This document shows, one piece after another, positions 58,079-64,000 of a stretch of 64,000 bases of DNA. Position numbers and translations under genes: made by a program. The DNA comes from Shinisaurus crocodilurus (Eukaryota; Chordata; Lepidosauria; Squamata; Shinisauridae), in NCBI GenBank assembly GCA_021292165.1, contig CM037879.1, forward strand, positions 117,625,359-117,689,358, in the 5' to 3' direction. Under the pieces are notes generated by a model that did not search any database, was not told the DNA's origin, and worked only from the letters and a program-made list of their open reading frames with translations. How positions within the stretch are numbered: position 1 is the first letter of the stretch; each line of letters opens with the position of its first letter.

Positions 58079-58161
58079 ACCAATTTATCTGGGAGTAAGC
58101 CCCATTGAACTCAACTGGACTTACCTCTGAATAGACATGTATAGGATTGCACTGTTAGAAA
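58079..58161. repeat. right part of the split PAL-75 copy
   Basis: TTATCTGGGAGTAAGCCCCA, then TTGAACTCAACTGGACTTAC and CATGTATAGGATTGCACTGT. Together with 54154-54172 it makes one complete repeat. Confidence 0.8.
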
Positions 58162-58205
58162 AGTACTTTCTAAAGTCATTTAGAAACGTATATTTTCAGA
58201 GAAAA

Positions 58206-58345
58206 TACATTTAAGGTGCAATCCTACACATGATTAGACAGAAAATGCCCTGCAACTACCAGCATGCCCCAGCCAGCATGACTGGCTAAGGCATGCTGGG
58301 AGTTGCAGGACTTTTTTCTGTCTAAACATGCATCAGATTGCACAT
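58206..58345. repeat. palindromic repeat with arms of about 60 bp
   Basis: GTGCAATC..., TTAGACAGAAAA, CCTGCAACTACCAGCATGCC on the left are mirrored by GGCATGCTGGGAGTTGCAGG, TTTTCTGTCTAA, GATTGCAC on the right. The centre, CAGCCAGCATGACTGGCTAA, resembles the CCAACCTGGTG hairpin family, while the ends resemble PAL-75. Confidence 0.75.
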
Positions 58346-59217
58346 TTAGAAACACATATTTTGATAGAAAATATTTTTTAAATACATATTTAAATATATT
58401 TTTAGATGCAAATTTCAAGCAATTTTTTTTAAAATGTTGCAGATTAATACAGAAACAGGATGAAATGGGAATATGGATGAATACATACAACATGGATGAT
58501 TCATCAATCCCTAGTAGACAGAAAGACAGGGAGAAAATAGGTATGATCAGTTCTTAGGAATTGTCCCTGCATCTTCATATAGAGAAATCAAGATGGGAAC
58601 ACGTGAAGATCAGCCACTGAAAGCATTGTATTTTCCAAGATAGTATCTTGATTGTACATATAGGGCTTCATTTATAAGAATGAGGGACTGGCAGAGGAAA
58701 TATAGAGAACTTTGCAATGGGATTTGCAATGAAACCTTGCAATGAAATTTCACTTTTTGGGGGTGCAGGGTGGGGCTTCATTCTTTTTCATAGTTCCAGT
58801 GCTGGCTGGTGAGGCAGTTCACTTTGAGGAAAGTGCCAGTCACCATGGCATAGTGATAGAGCATGGAGGGCATCCAGGTGGCCACTGGGGGAACAGAATA
58901 ATTGACTAGACAGTCTTTTGTTCTGATCTAGCAGCACAGGTCTTCTTACATTCTTATGCTCTTCTGGTGCCTCAAGCAAATTCCCATGTACTCAACATAT
59001 AGGCTAGCCCTGTTTTTTACTTAGCAGATGAAGATCCCCTCCCCCTGCTGCTTTAGCTTTGCCATCACTTCTGAAATCAATTGGATTTTGATTTTGACAC
59101 AGGACTGGAAAGCAAAGGTGGAAGGCAATGAGTAAGCAATATTGAATGGCACATTGAAACGGAAGATACTTTAAGCAATAAATGGGTTTGGAGATGCTAC
59201 AACTCAACGTTTATACA
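58346..59217. other. no gene recognised
   Basis: AT-rich unique sequence; short frames without features. Confidence 0.45.
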
Positions 59218-59884
59218 TTACTAGCTGTTGCCTGCGGCTGCGCTCGTATGGATTTGGTACAATGGAAAAGATACAGTGTCTCTGATTGAAAGTGTAATGT
59301 TTAGACTGGGTGCTGGCAGCAGAAAACTTTTCTGACAGAAATATCTGATCTTAAAGAAAAATCAGGGTAATCCTAAGAGTCTACAGGTGATGAAGAGTGA
59401 CCATGCCAAGTTTGGAGTAGATCCGTCAAAACGTGATGGAGCCTATGCGACGACGCCCCACACACAACAGTCAGTCATTTAAAAAAATTCCCTCCCTTTT
59501 CACCCCCTCAGAGAACATTCTAAATGGCCTAGGGGAGATTTGCATACCCACCCCTATTGGCCCCTGCAGGAATTCATACGAACATTCTAAGTGTCGTATG
59601 GGCTATTTGCATAACTGCTCCTATTGGCTCCTGCAGCAATTATGAGGTGAGGCTGATTTGCATAACTGCTCCCCTGTTGTTTTGCCCATAGGAGATATGA
59701 GAGTGGGGTGATTTTGCCCCCTTTTTCACCCCCTTAGGGATGGAATTTCCAAAAATCCTTCTTTAGTGGGTGTCTACGTCATAAAAGCAATGTTCCTCCA
59801 AAATTTCACGTTCCTAGATGAAACGGTTTGAGCTGGGCGTTGATGAGTCAGTCAGTCAAGACTTCTTCTTTTATATATATAGAT
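59218..59884 (+). repeat. interspersed repeat of uncertain class (TACTAGCTGTTGCC...TATATATAGAT)
   Basis: The opening ACTAGCTGTTGCCTGCGGCT and closing TGAGTCAGTCAGTCAAGAC plus TTTATATATATAGAT are a boundary pair I know from dispersed animal repeats. The interior contains two TTTGCATAACTGCTCC-like subrepeats (59608 and 59669). It may be the 3' part of a retroelement; no coding remnant is visible. Confidence 0.45.
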
Positions 59885-60349
59885 TGCAGTGTTCTGTAGA
59901 TTTCAATAATTCTGAAAACCCCATAACAGACATTTTGTCATTTTCATTCATTCCCCCTTCTCTTTTAGTTTTTGAATCATGGAAGCCAATGTTGTGGAGT
60001 GGGGGCAAGAAATGCATGATATCATGACATCAGGACATGGGTAATTGTGCCTAAATGTTATGAGGAGATGAATAAGGAGAGAAAGAGATCAAGAGGAGAC
60101 TACCATTTCTGGCAGCAGCACTGCATAAATCATAATATGTAGTTTAATCATAGTTTTAGGTGGCAATTCTGAACACACTTACTAGGGAGTAAGCTGTATT
60201 GAACATAGTGGAATTTATTTTAATTCTGATGAGACATGTCTAGGATTTCACTCTTACATGGTTTCATGCTGTTCCTATGGATTTAGACAGAGAATAGAAT
60301 GAACCCACTGCCACCTCAAGTTGAAAAAAAACCTATGGCTGAGCTGAAA
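59885..60349. other. no gene; PAL-75 copy at 60168-60260
   Basis: GGCAATTCTGAACACACTTA, then GGGAGTAAGCTGTATTGAAC and GACATGTCTAGGATTTCACT mark a decayed palindrome. The rest is unique. Confidence 0.5.
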
Positions 60350-61210
60350 TCGGTGCTGGTTCCGGGTTTTTGAGGCCCCTTGGGCAAGCACCATCAATGC
60401 TCCCCCCCTTCTTCAGTGACTCTTACCTACTCACCACCATTGTCACCAGCTACTATTGCTGCTGCTCCTCTTCCTCCTCTTTGTTACCACTTGCTTACTT
60501 GATGGGCAGAGAGGCAGTGAGCAAGTAGGCAGTAACATAGTAGGTAGCAAGTAGGCTACCAGTTGCTTGCTGAGCCGAATTCAAGGTGTTGGTTTTGATC
60601 TTTAAAACCCTATATGGCTCCGGTCCAGTCTATCTCAAGGAGCATCTCCAGCAACACCAAGTAGGCCGCTCAACAAGATCTGCCACAGATGGCCTTCTCC
60701 TGGTCCCTTCAGCCAGAGCAGCTAGACTGGTGGGGACGAGGAAGTGGGCCTTTTCTGTGGCGGCCCCCGTACTGTGGAACTCTCTCCCTAGTGACCTCCG
60801 CCATGCCCCCTCTCTGCTGAGCTTCCGCCGCTTACTAAAAACTTGGCTATTCAGGTGGGAATATGGGGTGGGCTAAGATTTTAAAATTTTATACTGTTTT
60901 AAATGTATTTTATTCTGTTTTTATCTTATGTATATCGCCCAGGGTGGCCGGTTGCCGGCTAGATGGGCGATAAATAAATGTAAATAATAACAACAACAAC
61001 AACAACAACAACACAACAACATTGCTTCTCCTCCTCAAGCAGTAAAGGTTGTCTGGGCCACAGCAAAAGACAGGTGAACAAGCAGGTTGCAATGCTGAAA
61101 AGGAGGAGCAAGTCCAGGGGGCTCTTGTCAGCAGGCCCCTACTGGGGTGTGGGCCCTTAGCAGATGCCCAACGATGCCTACCTTTGATGCAAGCCCTGGC
61201 TGAAATTTAT
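60350..61210. repeat. unknown-class interspersed repeat interrupted by an L2 3' end
   Basis: 60350-60570 matches 12981-13165. 61030-61190 matches 36060-36200 in reverse complement. Finding both halves around 60575-61017 suggests one larger repeat, or two neighbours, into which the L2 fragment inserted. Confidence 0.5.
60575..61017 (+). mobile_element. L2-like LINE 3' end with (AAC)n tail
   Basis: The frame 60586-60876 reads VLIFKTLYGSGPVYLKEHL..., then VPSARAARLVGTRKWAFSVA, PVLWNSLPSDLRHAPSLLSF and RLLKTWLFR. This is the classic L2/CR1-group RT C terminus, and it is uninterrupted here. A short 3'UTR (ATCGCCCAGGGTGGCCGG, GATGGGCGATAAATAAATG) ends in a CAA/AAC microsatellite at 60986-61019. 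It is 5'-truncated, and the intact frame suggests it is fairly young. Confidence 0.85.
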
Positions 61211-62854
61211 AAGAAGATATTTTTTCTGAGAAATATTTCTCAGATTTTTCTTTTTATCACCATTCTAAGAAAAAATGGCCACTTTACATAATATGATCTG
61301 AATATTGCCCCAGAGAGACAGTAGTTCCAGGCAGGCAGGCATTGCAACGATTGCATGTTTAAGCGAACCAACCAAATCTACACCTCCCAAATTAATATGC
61401 AGATCAAAACACAGTTAACCTTTGGATTCCACACTTCTTCAAATTTTGTGATGCACTTATCGGCTCAAAAATTGCATACAAAAATGCATATATTATGTGT
61501 ATATTAGGGAAAGATGCATATTAAATGTTTATGTTATAGAAAGTTGTATTTGAAATTAAATGCGATTTTTCATGCATTTCTTTAAAAAAGATTCTCAGAA
61601 TGATGCAGCAATTGGATAGATTTATGTGTTCATTCATAAAAGATTTATGATTGAATACATTAGAAACCGACGTGGACCAGATATGGTCCGGTTTGTACAT
61701 CTCTAGGTCTGGGGCATTGTGGAGGAGAAATGCAAAATGGTGGCAAGGCTGTCAATATAGTTGCTGCTGTTGCTACCACCTGCACCAGCACTGGCAGGGG
61801 GAGGGGGAAACGCTGGTGGGGGGGGGGGAAGGTTTCTCATCCCAATGCAAGGAACAGGAGGGAACAGAAGCTATCAAGTGACATTATCTACAGTAATACT
61901 ACAGTTTATATTTATGATCTATGCAACATTCCAGACAAGTGATTAAATGCCCTTTTGAACATACCCGGTGAAATACCTCTTGTATAGCCCAAGGACATAT
62001 GATGAATGTTTTACCTCTCCTGCCAGTCTACTGGAAATAATGAACCTGCTTTATAAATCAGGCCCCTGGCTTCGCTTGAAGGGATGGCACACAAGAGTTA
62101 AAATTTAAAAAATGAACAGCAACAAAATACATGTCTGTGAATTTCATCTACATTTGGTCAACTTTTTTGGGGGGGAAGAAGTAACTGGTTATTACAAGGG
62201 CAGAGACAACTGTCTGATTGGGAGAGTTGGGAAAGCGGAAATATTTTTCAGCTTTGTGCTGTATGCTGTAAGGAAGCACAGCATACTCTCTATGGTATCT
62301 TCCAAGATATGAGAATATATGCGAATACATTATGTTACTTGGACTAAACATTCAGCAACATGCTGATGTAGCTACATAACTAAGGAAGTCACCATGATGA
62401 TGCAAATAAACTACTGGACTGCTTATATACCCACCTAATACCCACCAAGTGTAAATAAGGGAAGGCAATAGAAGATAGATACTACTAGAAGCAGCAAATG
62501 TCTGCATTATCAGTCTTGCATAATATTCGACTCTGGGCAGATCTTTTGGGCTTATCTGAGGTTTATCAAAATTGTAATAATATTTTGCATATGCATTAAT
62601 TGTACGTGCAAATTACCAGACAGGGTTGTTTCACCCTTATTATGCCTTTGGGGTTTGTGATAGTAGCAGAAAATAATTTTGCAGATATTCATATACTATC
62701 CCAGTTATTGAATAGATTGTAAGACCAAATGGATGTCACTTCAGTGGGGAAAGTGATTTTAAGTTCTGCCTTAAAGTTTTGTGTTTTTTTAGTTAATTTA
62801 TTAAATTTATATATCACTCAATCCACAAAAAAGATATCGGAGCAGTGACCAATA
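61211..62854. other. no gene; decayed hAT-like end near 61696
   Basis: 61380-61710 has ATGCATATT-type words and ends GTACATCTCTA, like the TAGGGATG-ended family. 61800-61830 is a G-rich run. A reverse LINE-tail scrap lies near 62790-62850. No gene. Confidence 0.4.
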
Positions 62855-62962
62855 CAAATAATATGGAACTCCCTTCTGGTAGAGCTCTGGCTGTCCCTCA
62901 GCCTGTAATCATTGAGGTGCCAGTTGAAGACACAATTATTTGTGAAAGCTTTTGTGATACAG
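62855..62962 (+). pseudogene. L2-like RT C-terminal scrap
   Basis: WNSLLVELW...SLRCQLKTQLFVKAF is the usual L2 C-terminal pattern with one stop. It is cut off by the LTR beginning at 62970. Confidence 0.55.
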
Positions 62963-62969
62963 GTAGGGA

Positions 62970-63600
62970 TGTTGGAGAAATCTGCAACAGATTCAAATGA
63001 GTTTGGATTTCTACAAATCCAACCTGTGAATTCTGCAACAGGTCAGCTTCCTGTGAGAGTTGGACTGACCCGGGTTCAAAAGCTCCCCTAGCCAATGACC
63101 CTCAGTCCCAGTCACGCAAGCGGAAGGAGGAGATAACAGCAGTTAATAAAGATTAAAGAGTTTATTTGTAAGACCCAATTACATGGGATTAAGGCAATCA
63201 ATGCATCTCTACTCACTACATCATAGCAGACTCAAAACCTATACCCCAGTGGTAAGGCTAGATGAAGTGAAGTCCAAGACAATACATGTCGAGTTGAGAC
63301 GAGCAAGCAGCAGAGAGATATGAAGAGGAATGACGGAAGTGTGAAGCTATCAGCAAATGTGCCAGCTTATATACCCCAGACCCTGCACCTATAAATAGGA
63401 TATTACTCACCCCAGTGTATAACCCATTCATCAACATGTTTACTGCTTCAAACCTCTTCAAGGCAGCTGAGTCACATCACCTCGAGACTATGTCTCCTGA
63501 CCAAAGACCTTCTGTACTTGAACTCAAGTAACACCCACCAGGTCAGGTGATAATCCCGATGTCAGGTGGTAATCTCGTTCTGCCTATGCAAAACCTAACA
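62970..63600 (-). mobile_element. LTR (3' LTR) of a reverse-strand LTR retroelement
   Basis: On the minus strand the 631-bp unit starts TGTTAGGTTTTGC (63600) and ends CTCCAACA (62970), the TG...CA termini of an LTR. It has a TATA box, TATATAAG (63367-63374), and an AATAAA signal (63161-63166) about 200 bp downstream. Immediately 5' on the minus strand is the purine tract GCAAAAGCAGGGGGA, a polypurine tract. This is therefore the 3' LTR, with internal sequence at higher coordinates. Class (ERV or Ty3-type) cannot be decided. Confidence 0.78.
63367..63374 (-). promoter_or_regulatory. LTR TATA box
   Basis: TATATAAG on the minus strand, about 230 bp into the LTR and about 200 bp before the AATAAA signal, as expected for the U3/R boundary. 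Confidence 0.6.
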
Positions 63601-64000
63601 TCCCCCTGCTTTTGCATTTGCGTAGAACATGGTTATTTACCTCATACAACAGCAACAGCGTTGTTGACATCTGATGCTGTTCCTTCATCTATGGACTTTG
63701 ATAAAAAAAACCTCTGCAGGAATTACTTTACCTGTCAGAAATTTGAACCACCATCAAATCACTTCTGATGTATCCCTCCTTATGACACAGTTTTATTTGC
63801 AAACCCAAAACGTTGTGTATTGCTATCTGCCTGCAGCATAGCAATCCTGCCTTGGATTTCTGAAAAAAAACTGTAATAGGTTTTTCACATCAATCCCAGC
63901 ATCATTTAAACATTTTTAACAATTTAAACTATTTAAACAAATGCATTAACTATTCAAGCTTTACAATAGCATAATAGCACAATACATAATACAATGCATT
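63601..64000 (-). mobile_element. internal 3' region of the LTR retroelement (runs off the window)
   Basis: Starts with the polypurine tract at 63601-63615. No coding motif can be read in the 400 bases available; AT-rich. The remainder and the 5' LTR would lie beyond 64000. The exact extent is inferred from the PPT alone. Confidence 0.5.

Noticed and set aside
62965..62980. TAGGGATGTTGG as a hAT terminus
   Set aside because: It is better explained as the flank plus the TGTTGGAG end of the LTR, which has TATA, AATAAA and PPT in the correct order.

Overview
The window looks like gene-poor, repeat-rich DNA from an amniote nuclear genome, most likely a squamate reptile (lizard or snake). This is an inference from the repeats: CR1-like and L2-like LINEs, two kinds of tRNA-derived SINE, many short hairpin (MITE-like) DNA elements, several non-autonomous hAT elements, and abundant (CA)n, (GAT)n and (AAT)n microsatellites. 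I found no convincing host protein-coding exon, no functional tRNA or rRNA gene, no CRISPR array and nothing bacterial. Nearly all the long open frames belong to transposable elements or are chance frames.

Layout. From 1 to 13.6 kb there is unique DNA with a 5'-truncated LINE (3048-4068), an exactly repeated 102-bp segment (2834-2935 and 5597-5698), several hairpin elements, a small retroinsertion with a perfect 19-bp target duplication (9225-9461), a 119-bp hAT-type MITE with a perfect 8-bp duplication (10730-10848), a reverse-strand L2-like LINE remnant (11406-12560) and a CR1-like 3' fragment. From 13.6 to 23.4 kb most sequence is unique, with a double hairpin, a possible LTR fragment, a SINE and possible conserved non-coding blocks. 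At 23.4-25.1 kb lies a decayed CR1 LINE with an SGNH-esterase ORF1 and a truncated endonuclease ORF2. At 27.4-29.9 kb there is a possible solo LTR holding a CpG-rich foldback, followed by a 777-bp hAT element saturated with GAGTC/GACTC motifs. At 37.5-38.9 kb is a 1.4-kb hAT element with clear 8-bp duplications and a GC-rich tandem repeat inside. From 41 to 53 kb come SINEs, hairpins and a CpG-rich hAT-like foldback (52290-53100). At 54.2-58.1 kb is the largest coding object: a nearly complete APE/RT LINE interrupted by a single in-frame TGA, inserted into a short palindromic repeat. From 58 to 64 kb are more hairpins, an L2 3' end and, at the right edge, a reverse-strand LTR with a polypurine tract whose element continues outside the window.

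How they work together: there is no operon or pathway. The activity recorded here is retrotransposition (LINEs and SINEs) and cut-and-paste mobilisation of non-autonomous hAT elements by transposases not encoded here. Single-copy stretches between the repeats may include conserved regulatory DNA, which only alignment can show.
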